A DNA stretch of 64,000 nt from assembly GCF_024679095.1 (NCBI RefSeq), contig NC_066518.1, forward strand, positions 9,308,583 to 9,372,582. Reading direction: 5' to 3'. Shown piece by piece: positions 48,905 to 60,430 of the stretch; the stretch's first letter is position 1; the number at the start of each line of letters is the position of its first letter. The translations under genes and the position numbers were made by a program. The notes under the pieces were generated by a model. The model ran no database searches. It worked only from the letters and a program-made list of their open reading frames with translations, and was not told where the DNA came from. The DNA comes from Eriocheir sinensis. Taxonomy: Eukaryota; Arthropoda; Malacostraca; Decapoda; Varunidae.

Positions 48905-49135
48905 TCAGGTCAGTATTCTCAGACGTTTCCGCCTCTCATCAACTATTTCTTAAAGCTGAAAAAGAGATTAATCGGGTTCTCATGTGCTTTTATTTTTTAC
49001 GTTCACTGCACAGAAGCTTCGTCAGACTACCACTAGAGTCATGAAACTAACCATGGCAATGCCCACAACTCCTACGAGAGGCAGGTCAAGTATGTGTGCT
49101 TGAGCGCTGAAATGCTTGATAAGTCTACGGTCCTG
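48905..49135 (+). mobile_element. Family A dispersed element, copy 2
   Basis: GTATTCTCAGACGTTTCCGCC, CATCAACTATTTCTTAAAG, ATCGGGTTCTCATGTG, an AGAGTCATGAAACTA box, ACTCCTACGAGAGG and GCGCTGAAATGCTTGATAAG follow the same order as the copy at 44,012. It is uninterrupted, so it gives the best view of the family's full length (about 230 bases). Confidence 0.75.
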
Positions 49136-49275
49136 AGACTTCACACTTCATTTACACCACACGAAGTAACCTCACCCTGCTCTCATTCACATCAGCTGTA
49201 TAGTATTTTTTGCCTCTTAAGTCCACGAGAAAAGAAAAAACGTATAGATATCATTAACGTACAGTAATAACAACT

Positions 49276-49345
<70 letters not shown>

Positions 49346-49600
49346 TCTTAACCCTTCCCCCCTCCCCCCCCCCCCCACCCACACTTTCCCACATAACCTC
49401 CAGCAGAGTTCTCAAACACGCTAAACCGAACCCTTCTTACGTATCATGAGTTCTAAGCTTCGCAGCACCACTTCAAAGCCCTTATTCCGGTGCTCCTCGG
49501 CTCGCGATCTTACAGTCTTACGCGGGAGAGCTCACTTCCCATCCACGAACAAGAGTGGGTAGGTGGTGGAGCGTGTGGAAATGAGAATGGGAATTATAAT
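49136..49600. other. Unique sequence with CA array and C-run
   Basis: CA array at 49,278-49,344, a C-run at 49,358-49,376, otherwise unique sequence without gene. Confidence 0.7.
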
Positions 49601-49826
49601 AGAAGATGAGGTTAATGAGGTGTGGTGATTACGACGAGGGAGAAAGCGAGGAGAGGAGAGGACGAGGAGGAGAAAGAGAAGGAGGAACTGGAGTAGAGAA
49701 AGCAAGGGAAAGAAGAAAGGAAGGAGAAAGGAAGGAAGGAGTGGGTAGATATTTGCCTCGATTGTATAGTAATTGCTTTTCGGCTGATAGATTCGTACCC
49801 ACCTACCTCAAAACAGGGGAGAACCA

Positions 49827-49889
<63 letters not shown>
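49601..49889 (+). repeat. Purine-rich tract and TG array
   Basis: GAGGAGAAAG-type text to 49,745, a unique stretch, then a TG array (about 49,829-49,889). Confidence 0.9.
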
Positions 49890-49890
<1 letters not shown>

Positions 49891-50160
49891 TCATCGTAAC
49901 TTAGAACTTGGAGAGGGAGCGTAACTTTGAGCCAAGCACGACAATCTTTGCTCACCAGACTCGGAATACCAAAGTTGGACGCTCGGCGGGCTATTTTTAG
50001 GAGCGGGGGACGTCCGAACTCCTCTTTTGATTGCTTTCCAACTCGCTCGGGGAAGAAATGCATCAAGAAGTACAGTCGTGGGCGAGGCCTTTTGGAGACG
50101 ATTTCATGGGAGTAAATTATGTAATTCCGCGGAGTAAGACAAGGAGATAGAGGAGAAACT
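49890..50160. promoter_or_regulatory. Unique balanced island, candidate regulatory or transcribed DNA
   Basis: Non-repetitive DNA flanked by simple repeats. A 62-codon + frame (49,927-50,115) has no recognisable domain and no clear splice borders. Such islands stand out against the low-complexity background. Role unknown. Confidence 0.22.
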
Positions 50161-50600
50161 GGAAACCGTACGGAAGATGAGATGAGATTGTGGTCGTTGT
50201 AGAGTGAGTTGTGATGGTGGTTAGAGGAAGAGGAGGAGGAGGAATGCGTGTGGGGAATACGAGAAAGATGTGGGAGGAAGGAGGAGACGTGATTGGTGTG
50301 AGGTGGGAAGGAAGGAAGGAAGGAAGGAAGGAAGGAAGGAAAGAAAGGAAAGAAGGAAGGATGGATAGATTGAAAGACGGGAGACATAGTAAGTTTTGGA
50401 AGGTTTTGGTGTTGGTTTGAAAGAGTGAAAGGAGGAGGAAAGCAAAGGTGAAAGGAGCGTCTGTGGTATGAATGAACGGGGAGAAAGCAAAGACGAAGAA
50501 GAGGAAGAAAAAGAAGAAGAAGAAGAAGAAGAAGAAGAAGAAGAAGAAGAAGAAGAAGAAGAAGAAGAAGAAGAAGACGAAGAAGATGAAGAAAGGGTAC
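50161..50600 (+). repeat. Purine-rich tract with GGAA and GAA arrays
   Basis: GGA text, a GGAA array (about 50,307-50,341) and a GAA array (about 50,500-50,577, one GAC break). Ser-run frames on the minus strand are artefacts. Confidence 0.93.
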
Positions 50601-51100
50601 TGGTATGGCGCAATGAAATGAATAGAAATAAGGACTAAAAGAATGATTGATTTAACATATATTTAATAAGACAGAAAGACTCGATCGAAATTAGAGAAAA
50701 GAAGAGCATTATATAAAGACAAGAATAGAGAGTAAGCTGAAGAGGAAAAGATAGACACTAGAATGCATGGAGGAGACATGGAAAACGTATGGGAAGGAAG
50801 AAAACATGTATATATATTAGAAAAAAAATACGTATAAACAGTTAGGTCAGATAATATGAATGAGATGAGGAAGATATCAAGAAAATAAAACACGAAAATT
50901 ACACAGAAGGAATGAAAATAATACAGATGAGAGAGAGAAGACGATATAGGAAACATGAGCAAAACGATAAATTAGAGAACAAATACTGGAAAGAAACAAA
51001 AAAAACTCAGGTGGAAGATGAGAAGGTAAGTAGATAGAGATTGACAGGAACAGGGAGGTGAGGGAGAGGGAGAGTAGAATGAAAGGTACAAGTCAGGAAG
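50601..51100. other. A-rich unique sequence, no gene seen
   Basis: Purine-leaning, AT-rich DNA with stops; nothing specific. Confidence 0.35.
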
Positions 51101-51310
51101 AACAAGTGTAACACCGTCTTAATAACCCCGGAACAGTCCTCCTGAGACTCTCGCGAAGGTGGCTAAAAAACAGAGTCTCGGTATCGCCTGCGCTGATGCC
51201 CCGCCGACACGCCAGGCCGGGTAATGGGCACGTGGGGGCCTCTTCCAGGGCCCGTCCATCTGGCTCTATATAGGCGCTCCCTCTCTTCCTTTCCTTCTCC
51301 ATTTCATTTT
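51101..51310 (+). promoter_or_regulatory. GC-rich patch with TATA-like word, possible promoter
   Basis: 51,120-51,262 is GC-rich unique DNA. It is followed by CTATATAGGCG with TATATA at 51,267-51,272, then pyrimidine-rich sequence where a + strand start near 51,297 could lie. The word is nearly palindromic, so direction is uncertain. A 74-codon minus frame overlaps and is not recognised. No downstream exon was found. Confidence 0.25.
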
Positions 51311-52440
51311 TATTCATTTTTTTTAACCCATTACCTTCTACCTTAACCCTCGCCTCTATTTTGTACCGTCACAACCTCCACGACAGCGTCTCCACCTTTT
51401 CCGAACTCAGCGCCCTCTGTAGTCAGTCTAGGCAGTCCAGCTCCCCCAGCTCTAGCTGCCATCTAGTTACAAGGACTACAGTGCCACACTACTAGGATAA
51501 AGAGAAGTACTCCTTGATCATTTATATTGTTCATTCTTCCAAAAGAGGAGTACAGAGAATAGGGAATACATTCCTCTGATTCTTTTGTATCCCTTACAAG
51601 GAATACTAGCTCATTTACGCAGCATTTCCCAGCATCCCTAAAATTGATTTCAGTACCCACTAGGGGTGCTAACACCTCAGACCAAGAAACATTGCTCTAC
51701 GGCCATGCACCCTCTCACCCTTCTTTCTTTTCTTGGCCCTCCACCCCCACCCGTACCACGACACGTCTCCATGTCTGTCTGTACCACCACCACCACCACC
51801 ACCACCACCTCCTCTATCATATTCACTGCCTCTTCCACCTCACCTATACCACCGCTGCTTCCACCGTCCCCACCACCATCAATATCGCCGCCACGACCTC
51901 CTCCCCACCCGCACCCCATCCCCATCCTTCGACTCAGCCGCCGTCGTCGCCTTCTTCCAGGTTTCACGTCTCGGGTACAAGTGAGTCGTTCTTCTATTGG
52001 ACGGTAAAAGATAGTGCCTAAAATAGTGATCTAATTAATTCCAGGAAGAGTTTTAAGTCGTAGGAAGAAGGATGTATAGTAGTAAAAGAAATTATATTGT
52101 GTGCGTCCATCTTTTTGGCCGTTCTCTCCTTGCGTTCAGTATCTTGCCCTCGCGTACTACATAGTCTGTCCTCATTTGTACGACGAATACACGCGTCTTC
52201 AGGTGTACAGTATATCATTCCAACGCACGAACAGTCTACTTCATGTACTACGGCTGGCCTCGTGAGCACATCCAGCTGTCACGTGTAAAGCCAGTGGCGG
52301 CCTCGCTCTCCCCTCTCCTCTCCCCCATGTCTGGTCAAGGCCGCGCCCCCCGCCTGTACCCCGCCCCCCACTTCCCGGCGCCACACATTACTCTGCCTCA
52401 CTGTGTTGTTGTTATTGTGTCGCCCAGCTGACCCGTGGCG
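51311..52440. other. Mixed unique sequence with CAC triplets
   Basis: CAC/ACC array at about 51,783-51,815. 51,850-51,950 is C-rich and 52,290-52,390 GC-rich. Several frames of 60-125 codons pass through, but none has recognisable domains or paired splice sites. Confidence 0.35.
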
Positions 52441-52690
52441 TGTGTGTTTGTGTGTGTGTGTGTGTGTGTTGGGGGAGGGTGATGTAGGGGGGGTGTTAGT
52501 GTGTGTGTGTGATTGTGTGTGAGTAGGGTTGGTGTTGGTGTGTCTGATTTTGTGTTGGAGTGTGGGTGTGCATGGGTGTTGGTGTGGGTGTGGGTGTGTG
52601 GGTGGGTGTGGGTGTATGTGGGTGGGTTGGTGTCGGTGTTGGTGTGTGAGTGTTGATGAGTGTGGGTGGGTGTGGGATGGATATGGGTTA
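52441..52690 (+). repeat. GTGTGG-type degenerate G/T tract
   Basis: GTGTGTGT, GTTGGTGTG and GGGTGTGGGTG words over about 250 bases. Confidence 0.9.
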
Positions 52691-53640
52691 AGCGGCACAT
52701 CACCCTTTACCATGCTGTCCGTTTTGCTCTGGTGACATTTAACATTCCATAAAACATACATAATTACGTTACACCATAAAAAAAAGAGTAAAACATCATC
52801 AGCAACAAGTGGAATTATAATCAACAACAGCACCACCAGCAATAAGGGCAAGAATGACACGTAAACGTCATATACATACACATTGGATTGCAGCTCCGCG
52901 CCAAATAAGGTAGAGCAGAATGCGGGACAGCAGGAAAGTCATCACGGGAACAAGCAGCTTTGCCGAGGACCAGTGTTGAGTTAGCGCGTCACAATACCGA
53001 AGGGACGCTGCATAGATGAGTGAGGTTCAGGCGTTGAGATGATGAGAGGTCGGACGTGTTTTGTTTGATTATGGATAGACAGAGGTCGATTGAGAGTAAC
53101 TGGGTATTGGGTTGTTACTATCTTGTTTGTTGTTGTTGGGTTTGTTTGTTTGTTTTGTTTGTTTGATATGTGTGTTCTGTCTGTTAATCATGTCTTTTAT
53201 TGTGTCTTATATATCGTCTGTTATTTTGTATGCAATTTTTTTGATTTGTGTGTTTTTCCGTCTTTTTTCTGTATGTTCTGTTTGTTTGATCTGTCCCTTT
53301 TGTTCTGCATGTTGTCTCTTAGCTCGTGTTTATTTCAGTTTTTTTATATTTGATTTTTACGTCTTAGTTTGGTGTGTATTTTCGTCTATTTTCTTATTGT
53401 TTTTTTTTCTGTCTATTAGTTTAATCTATTTTCATTTGCTATTATCAGAGTCTACCAGTCTGTCTGTATGTCTGTTTGCTTTCATGTGTTGCTGTCCCTG
53501 TCTGTCTGTGCAAGTCTTCTGGTCCGTCAGTCCGTCTTTGTGTATCCTCTGTCCACTTTTGCTTTTCTTTGTGTTTAGTATTTTGTCCGTGTTTTGCATC
53601 CCTCCTGCTGCCATTGTTAAGTTTCTAGTCTCATTCCTCT
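52691..53640. other. Unique then T-rich sequence, no gene seen
   Basis: 52,870-53,100 is balanced unique DNA. 53,100-53,560 is T-rich with TTTG and CTGT words. The hydrophobic + frame at 53,112-53,762 follows from T-richness and is not supported. Confidence 0.4.
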
Positions 53641-53797
53641 GGGGGGGGGAGAGAGAGAGAGAGAGAGAGGTTAGCAGCGCCACCTCGGGACAAGTAGAGG
53701 GAATAGTGTTACGAGATTTATTGCGGCGGATAATGAAGTCTCGTGCTCATCCATTATGCTAGTTTTTTCCCCCTCCAGGTTTGTTTGTTTTCTAGGT

Positions 53798-53844
<47 letters not shown>

Positions 53845-54040
53845 CTGTCTTCTCTTTTCTTGTCTTGTCTTTTCTCTTCTCTCTTCTCGTTTCTTTTTTT
53901 ATCTTCTCTGTTCTGCTCTCTTCTCCTCTCCCCTCTTTAGTTCTGTTCTGTCCTGTCCTCCCCTCCTCCCATTCCATTCCTCTCCCTTCCACCCTCATTC
54001 CTTCGCCTTCCCCTCTTCTCTTCTTTTTTTCCCCAAACTA
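53641..54040 (+). repeat. GA run, TC array and TCTTT pyrimidine block
   Basis: A GA run (53,649-53,669), unique text, a TC array (about 53,801-53,838), then CTTCTCTTTTCTTGTC-type pyrimidines. Confidence 0.88.
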
Positions 54041-54762
<722 letters not shown>

Positions 54763-55550
54763 ATGGTGAGTAATTTGTCAAAAAGACATGCCAAAAGCAA
54801 CATTTGTATACATAAACAAGGAAAACAACAACAAAAGCAGCCCCTAGAAAGACAAAGTCTATTATTTTGAGCTGTACCAATAAAATATATGTTTATTTAA
54901 ACTTTTTACGGGCGAAAAAGATCGTACAGCAAGACTAACCAAGAGAAGAAAAACTGCACATCACCGAGAGTATTACCGACATAACACGAAAATGACTTCC
55001 GTCTTTGCTCTGTGGTGGCGGGACGGACAACATATGTGTTGTGTGACCCGCATGTGACATGCCTCGCTAGTGCCTGGTATTGGCGAGCCTGAATAACAAT
55101 ACTTTCCTGAGTGACGCGCCGTGACTCACCCGGTATGGACGCCCGTTCCTCTACCCCCGTAAACCCCTCCGCGGGCAGGGCCGTGTTCCATCTGCCCTCA
55201 TGACAAGAGTTTGGCTCAATATTCTTGGTTTACGGGATTTTATTTCGTTTTCGTGATTTTTTTTTTTGTGTTGGTTTGCCTGCTTTATCGATTGCTAGTT
55301 TGTGTGACTTTGCTTGATTGTTTGTTTGTATGTATGTGTGTGTTTGTGTGTGTTCTATAATTGAGTGTATGTGTGTGTGTATGCGTCGTTTTTTTTGTGT
55401 AACCCAGAAGGAGTGGTTTAGTGCCCTTGCTTACATACCTGGCGTCGAAATATCCAGCGTCTTCATTCCGGTCATAGACTAGAATAGAGGCGCCAAAGTC
55501 CCACCGAGGCGCCAAAGTCCCGCTGATCCAACTACTTGGATTATTAAGTG
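54763..55550. other. Unique sequence with TGTG patch
   Basis: Non-repetitive, with a GTGT-rich stretch at 55,320-55,385. The phrase GAGGCGCCAAAGTCCC is duplicated at 55,487 and 55,506. No gene is supported. Confidence 0.4.
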
Positions 55551-56330
55551 AAATGGTGTGAGAACGAGTCCATCCCGCTGCCGCCGGGGCGCTGACTCTC
55601 CCCTAAACCGGAACTGTCCCTGTAATAACCTAATAACCACGGTATGTGTAATGTGATTTTTACACGAGTTAAATTGTCATTGGCTTTGCCCTGATCGAGT
55701 CGCTTTACTTAACGTGATATGAAAAAAAGATAATGAAGGAAACGCAACTGTAATGAGGGAAAATAGCCTAAGATAGGTATATATTTAAGTGATGTAAGCA
55801 AAGTATATAAATTCTGTATTATTAGTTTTATTTTGAAGAATGTTGGAAATGATGTCATAAAATTAACGTTGTACATGTAATTGATTTTATGACGGGCGAA
55901 ACAGTTCCGCTCCGGCCGCCCCTTTCATGTGTGGGCCTCGTATGATTTAATATTTTTGGAATTATTAGTAATTATTACCAATTTATCACAATTTAATTAA
56001 CACTTTGCATGGGTGGCTCTAAATAAGTTATTGCGTAATCAGCACCTGGAAATTTAATTGCTGCAAACATTTTTTTTGTCGCTTCCTGTAGAGTGTCTCG
56101 CCTCCGCAGTGTTGCCAGGGCCGCTGCGCACCACCGGGGAGCCTCCGGGGAGCCTCGGGAGGGAGGAGAGGGAGGGGGCTCGTTTAGTGTCATGCAACAG
56201 CTCTTCATTGCTAAATATTTCCATTACATATTTATTTTTACGGCTCGAGGAGGCAGACCAAGGGCTTCATAAAACAAAGGAAAGAACCAAAAGCCAGTAA
56301 TATGCTCCTTTAGGAAAATATAAAAAGATG
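55551..56330. promoter_or_regulatory. Unique AT-rich island with clustered homeodomain/POU-like words
   Basis: 55,840-56,060 contains TAATTATTACC, ACAATTTAATTAAC, CTTTGCATGG (POU octamer-like), AAATTTAATTGCTG, TGATGTCATAAAATTAAC and CAGCACCTGG (E-box), with no repeats. A GC-rich patch follows at 56,095-56,180. Clustering of such words is typical of developmental enhancers, but it is also expected at some rate in AT-rich DNA. Regulatory role is inference. Confidence 0.28.
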
Positions 56331-56850
56331 AAGAGAAGTATCCAATTCAGGTCCAGATATCTAAGTACGACTCCCGTAAGCTTTTCATTCCCAAGACTTT
56401 TCCACTGGGCACCCTTCTTGTCACTTTGCTCTCAGCTTATATATTCTCCCTTAGTAATCTTAACGTAGTCGATTATGTATACAGGCTTTGGTAACCCTTT
56501 CTTTACCTGTATTCTTTTAGTTTACCTTTTCTTCTCATACTCTACCTGACACTCTTCCTATCCACTAAGTATACGTGTGTTCTTGTTTATGTCAGAAGGA
56601 AAGACAAAACAATAAAACTTTCCTTGTAATCCGTGTGTCAAAAAGTAAAGGTTAAAGTAAATGCACTGTTGTCACTGGAGCATCATGGTGTATATCTATC
56701 CGTATCGTTCTCATGTTTGCCGTTTATGTTGCTGGATGGACGTTAATGTGCGGAAAATGCTGGTGAAAATGTTCGGCGCGTTTGTGTGAAATGCGAGACG
56801 AAAGAATAATATGGCTGCTTAATTTTTAGCCCAGAATTTGTAGAGGGAGT
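56331..56850. other. Unique sequence, no gene seen
   Basis: AT-leaning DNA with stops in all frames. Confidence 0.35.
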
Positions 56851-56868
56851 AACAACAACAACAACAAC

Positions 56869-56937
<69 letters not shown>
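56851..56937 (+). repeat. AAC then AAT trinucleotide array
   Basis: AAC triplets pass into about 65 bases of AAT. Confidence 0.97.
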
Positions 56938-57235
56938 GATAATAACAATACTAATACCTACCAGTAATCATGACGTGACAAAGGCTCAGTCATTAGTCGA
57001 CCACTCGGAAGGAATCGCTTAGGCGGAGGAACGGGCGAGGGAGGTTTCGTGACCCCCTCGAGTTCCGCTGATGGCAAGGATTTATACCAGTGCCTGTCGC
57101 CCGCTGCAGATGCTTTGCTTAATGGCTGCTTAAGTTGGCATTAGGCGTGCATCATCAGTCCGGCTCAGACGATTAACGCTCCCGCCCTTCTGTGATACAA
57201 CGGCTCTCTTACTCGGCCTCCCCGCTTGAAGTTTA

Positions 57236-57362
57236 TGTTCGATTCAGGCCATAACAGTCGACATACAGTTTCCCAGTCACTCACTCAGGCCAGAACAGTC
57301 GACAGTTTCCCAGTCACTCATTCAGGCCAGAACAGCCGGCACAGCTTCCTCAGTCACTCACT
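57236..57362 (+). repeat. Short tandem repeat with AGGCCAGAACAG box, three copies
   Basis: CAGGCC(A)TAACAGTCGACA and CAGGCCAGAACAGTCGACAG, each with TTTCCCAGTCACTCA, recur at about 40-50 bases. The third copy is more diverged. Confidence 0.88.
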
Positions 57363-57494
57363 TGATATTTTTCCGGTCCCTCGACATATATTCTTATAGC
57401 AAAACATGTGAAAGGTGATTTGCCTATACGAGTGATACATATGTCTGTGGTACCATGTGTCAGATACTTCGTAGTGCAGGGGGTCATTATAGAT

Positions 57495-57625
57495 ACATTA
57501 GAGCCAATATTCTGATACACCATAGAGCCATAATAGCTTACATATTGAAAATCGCACCACAAAAGCCAATATTCAGATACGTTAGGGTCATAAAAGATCG
57601 CATCAAGAAAATCGCAGCACAATAC
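57495..57625 (+). repeat. Diverged tandem duplication, about 65 bp
   Basis: GCCAATATTCTGATACACCA and GCCAATATTCAGATACGTTA lie about 58 bases apart. Each is followed by GGGTCATAA/GAGCCATAATA and AAAATCGCA(C/G)CACAA text. The overlapping minus frame of about 120 codons is not recognised. Confidence 0.75.
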
Positions 57626-57737
57626 ATGGCTACACTTACTAGGCCTATATAATATGAAGACTTGAAATGCGTCACCCTTCAGAACGCCACAGTCACAGAG
57701 GCTTGTAGGGAGACTCACTCGGCCAACTCGCCAGGGT

Positions 57738-58055
57738 TAAATATTCTCAGACACTTCCAACTCTTAACGTCAACTATTTCCAAAGGCCGAAAAGAGGGTA
57801 AATAGGGTTCTAATGAGTGCGTTTTTTAAAGTTCATGGTGCAGAAGAAGGGTCAGACTGCCGCTGGGGTCACACAACTTTTTTTTTTTTTACAACAAAGG
57901 AGACAACTCAAGGACACAAAAAAAGGAAACAATAATAAAAAGCCAGCTACTCGATAAAAAAGCCCGCTACTCGGCCAGGAAATGCCCAAAACTCCTACGA
58001 AAGCCTTGTAAAAAAACATGTGTGTCTGGGCGCCGAAAGGTCTTATTTTTAAACA
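57738..58055 (+). mobile_element. Family A dispersed element, copy 3, split by a family B insertion
   Basis: AATATTCTCAGACACTTCC, GTCAACTATTTCCAAAGG, AGGGTTCTAATGAGTG, GCAGAAGAAGGGTC and GGGGTCACACAAC are followed by the inserted family B element (57,878-57,974). The sequence then continues with CCAGGAAATGCCCAAAACTC, CTACGAAAGCC and GGGCGCCGAAAGGTCTTA. Comparison with copy 2 shows the two halves are contiguous parts of one element. Confidence 0.78.
57878..57974 (+). mobile_element. Family B dispersed element nested in family A
   Basis: T-run, ACAACAAAGGAGACAACTCA, AGGACAC, A-rich body and tail AGCCCGCTACTCGG, with the tail words duplicated (AGCCAGCTACTCGATAAAA then AGCCCGCTACTCGG). This copy defines the family's boundaries because the surrounding family A sequence is known from other copies. 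Confidence 0.75.
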
Positions 58056-58059
58056 TCGG

Positions 58060-58660
58060 GCTCCCATTACGACTGTTTGCCAATGCTACGGAGAAGATTA
58101 ACCAGATTTTCATGAGTGACTTTTTTGTTCATGGTGAAGAAGCCGTGTACGACTATCACTAGGATCACAAAACAGTCCATGATAACCAAGGGTGTGGAGT
58201 CGAAGTCGGATTCGGTGGAGTCGGCTACTTTTGCCCGGAGTCGGAGTCGGAGTCGGTAAAAATACCCCCGACTCCGACTCCTTAACGTAATCATTTATCG
58301 TGTAATGTGGTTGTGAAGTTTTTTCTTTTACATTATCTAGATGTCTATAGAGAGTACACGTAATTTGGATGTAAATACATGTAAGAAAAAGGACCTCAAG
58401 AGAGTCTACCGGCGCTTCAGGCAGCATCTAAACAAACAAACAAACAAAAAAAAAAAAGATTTGCAATAGAGGGGGGAAGGGCACTGGGGCCGGAGTCGGA
58501 GTCGGAGTCGTAGTCGGAGTCGCAACTTTAAAATTTTAACTCCGACTCCACACCCCTGCTGATGATAACCCCAGCCACTTCTACGAGAGGCTTTTCAAAC
58601 TGGCAAACTGAGGTGCCCATACAGTTAAGAAAAAGACCCCAGGCACGAAGGTGTAAATAA
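58060..58660 (+). mobile_element. Family A dispersed element, copy 4, split by a 374-bp insertion
   Basis: A more diverged copy: GGAGAAGATTAACCAGATTT, TCATGAGTGAC, GTTCATGGTGAAGAAG, ACTATCACTAGGATCACAAAAC up to 58,187. After the insertion it resumes with CCAGCCACTTCTACGAGAGGC. It lies directly downstream of copy 3 in the same orientation, so the pair may be a tandem insertion or duplication. Confidence 0.65.
58188..58561. mobile_element. 374-bp inverted-repeat DNA element (hAT-like MITE)
   Basis: The left end reads AAGGGTGTGGAGTCGAAGTC. The reverse complement of the right end reads CAGGGGTGTGGAGTCGGAGT, giving about 18 matching terminal bases. The element is flanked by a direct repeat ATGATAACC (58,179-58,187 and 58,562-58,570), of which 8-9 bases fit the 8-bp target duplication of hAT transposons. 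GGAGTC hexamers and their complement GACTCC are repeated near both ends. No open frame encodes a transposase. Confidence 0.8.
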
Positions 58661-58939
58661 TTTGCCTTAGTACCATCATGCGAGGCTGCCCTGAGCGACC
58701 TTAGTGACCTCGCGCCCGTGTTCATGCGCCGGCGACCTTCTTTCCGCGGTGTGGCTCGTTTTTCGCAGGGTAATCCCCGACAGACTCAGGTTCTCGCCGT
58801 AATCGTCGCTGGCAGGTAATGGTTGGGCAGACAAAGCCCGAGGTATGGGTTCCGCTGACCGACGCAACCACTAGTTACCCTACATACTTTCTGCGAGTTG
58901 TCGGCGCGCTTTCGTGGTTGCTTTCATCTCTGTTGTTTT
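58661..58939. other. Balanced unique sequence, no gene seen
   Basis: CpG-containing unique DNA. Short frames on both strands are not recognised. Confidence 0.35.
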
Positions 58940-58967
58940 TGTTTATTTGTTTATTTATTTATTTATT

Positions 58968-59056
<89 letters not shown>
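58940..59056 (+). repeat. TTTA run then TTA trinucleotide array
   Basis: TTTA tetramers pass into about 80 bases of TTA/ATT. Confidence 0.96.
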
Positions 59057-59057
<1 letters not shown>

Positions 59058-59264
59058 GTCATCATCATTATCTTCATCCTCATCTTTATTATATTGGTCA
59101 TCTTTCGTTGTCTATTGCTTCTTCGCCTACAACTGCTACTATTTCACCCAATAATACTCTTTCTCCTACTGCTCATGCAACTACTACTACCAATACTACT
59201 ACTACTACTACAACTGCTACTACTACTTCTACTTCTACTTCTACTGCTACTGCTACTGCTACAG

Positions 59265-59324
<60 letters not shown>

Positions 59325-59345
59325 TTGGTACTACAACTACTTAAT
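59057..59345 (+). repeat. CTA/CTT/CTG triplet arrays
   Basis: ATC/CAT text followed by CTA triplets with TTC and TGC interruptions (59,170-59,330). Thr, Leu and Tyr runs are artefacts. Confidence 0.92.
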
Positions 59346-59985
59346 CACTGTACAGCTTTACCACACTTCACTGAATCCCCAATATGAAATGACTTATAAT
59401 ATTGATAACAGTAACAGCTGTGATGATGAAAATGCTAATAACACTAATCACCAAAGACACCATCACCACCATCACCACACCTTCACCACACCATCACCTC
59501 ACCTCACCACACCTCACCTCACCACACCACACCACACCACACCACACCACACACACACACCAGCACCACCATCATGTTCCAGCAGTAGCAGAGAGGCGAG
59601 GAAGGATCACGAAGAGGAGTCATGCAGCAGGCGGAAGGATGAAGCAGGGAGGGAGGAGGAGCCAGGCGTGGAGGGTGGGGGGAGGGAGAGAGGGAGGGAA
59701 GGAAGGAGGGAGGCAGGTAAGGCAAAGTGTATGAGGAGGAGGTGGAGGAGGAGGAGTGGGTAGGTAGGTCGGTAGGCAGGTAGGGTGTGTGTGTGTGTTT
59801 GTTGAGGAGGATGAAAGGGAGGGGGGTGTTGGGGGAGTCAGGAGGGGGGGTGAGGGGGGTGAGGGGTCGCGTGTCCAGGTGAGCGTCTTGGTTATAATTA
59901 GTGTGCCGGTCAGGTGCACGACGCTCTCATTACCTAGCCATTATTTCAGGCCAGCTGCAGGTGAACTTTGACCCGCCGCCGCTAC
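59346..59985. repeat. CACC/CACAC repeats and GGGA-rich purine tract
   Basis: CACCAC triplets and ACCTC/ACCAC pentamers (59,457-59,560), then GGAGGGAGG-type purines (59,600-59,860) with a GGTAGGTAGG run near 59,758, then unique text to 59,985. Confidence 0.7.
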
Positions 59986-60430
59986 CTGGAGGAGGAGGAG
60001 GAGGAGGAGGAGGAGGAGGAGGAGGACGAGGAGGAGGAGGAGGAGGAGGAGGAGGTAGTGGTGTAGGTAGATGAGGTGGAGGTAAAAGTAGTGAAAGTGG
60101 TATGTGGAGGAGTTAGGTCAGGAGGAAGAGGAAGAGAGTAAAGGAGGAGGAAGAGGAAGAGGAAGAGGAAGAGGAAGAGGAAGAGGAAGAGGAGGAGGAG
60201 GAGGAGGAGGAGGAGGAGGAGGAGGAGGAGGAGGAGGAGGAGGAGGAGGAGGAGAAGAAGAAGAAGAAGAAGAAGAAGAAGAAGAAGAAGAAGAATGAGG
60301 ATGAAGCCGAGGAGGAGGAGGAGGAAGAAGAGGGCGAAGACGAGGAGGACGAGGACGAGGAGGAGGAAGAGGAAGAGGAGGTGGGGGAGAAAGAGGGCGA
60401 GGACAAGGACGAGGAGGTCGAGGAGGAGAC
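59986..60430 (+). repeat. GGA and GAA trinucleotide arrays
   Basis: GGA (59,990-60,055), AAGAGG hexamers (60,128-60,190), GGA (60,190-60,252), GAA (60,253-60,295), then GGA/GAC mixtures to 60,428. Ser/Leu/Pro-run frames on the minus strand are artefacts. Confidence 0.95.

Noticed and set aside
53112..53762. A 216-codon Cys/Phe/Val-rich + frame
   Set aside because: Arises from T-rich DNA with TTTG and CTGT words. It continues into a GA run with no domain.
57350..57718. A 122-codon minus frame
   Set aside because: It overlaps a diverged tandem duplication and part of another short array. The sequence is not recognised and no splice signals or start context stand out.
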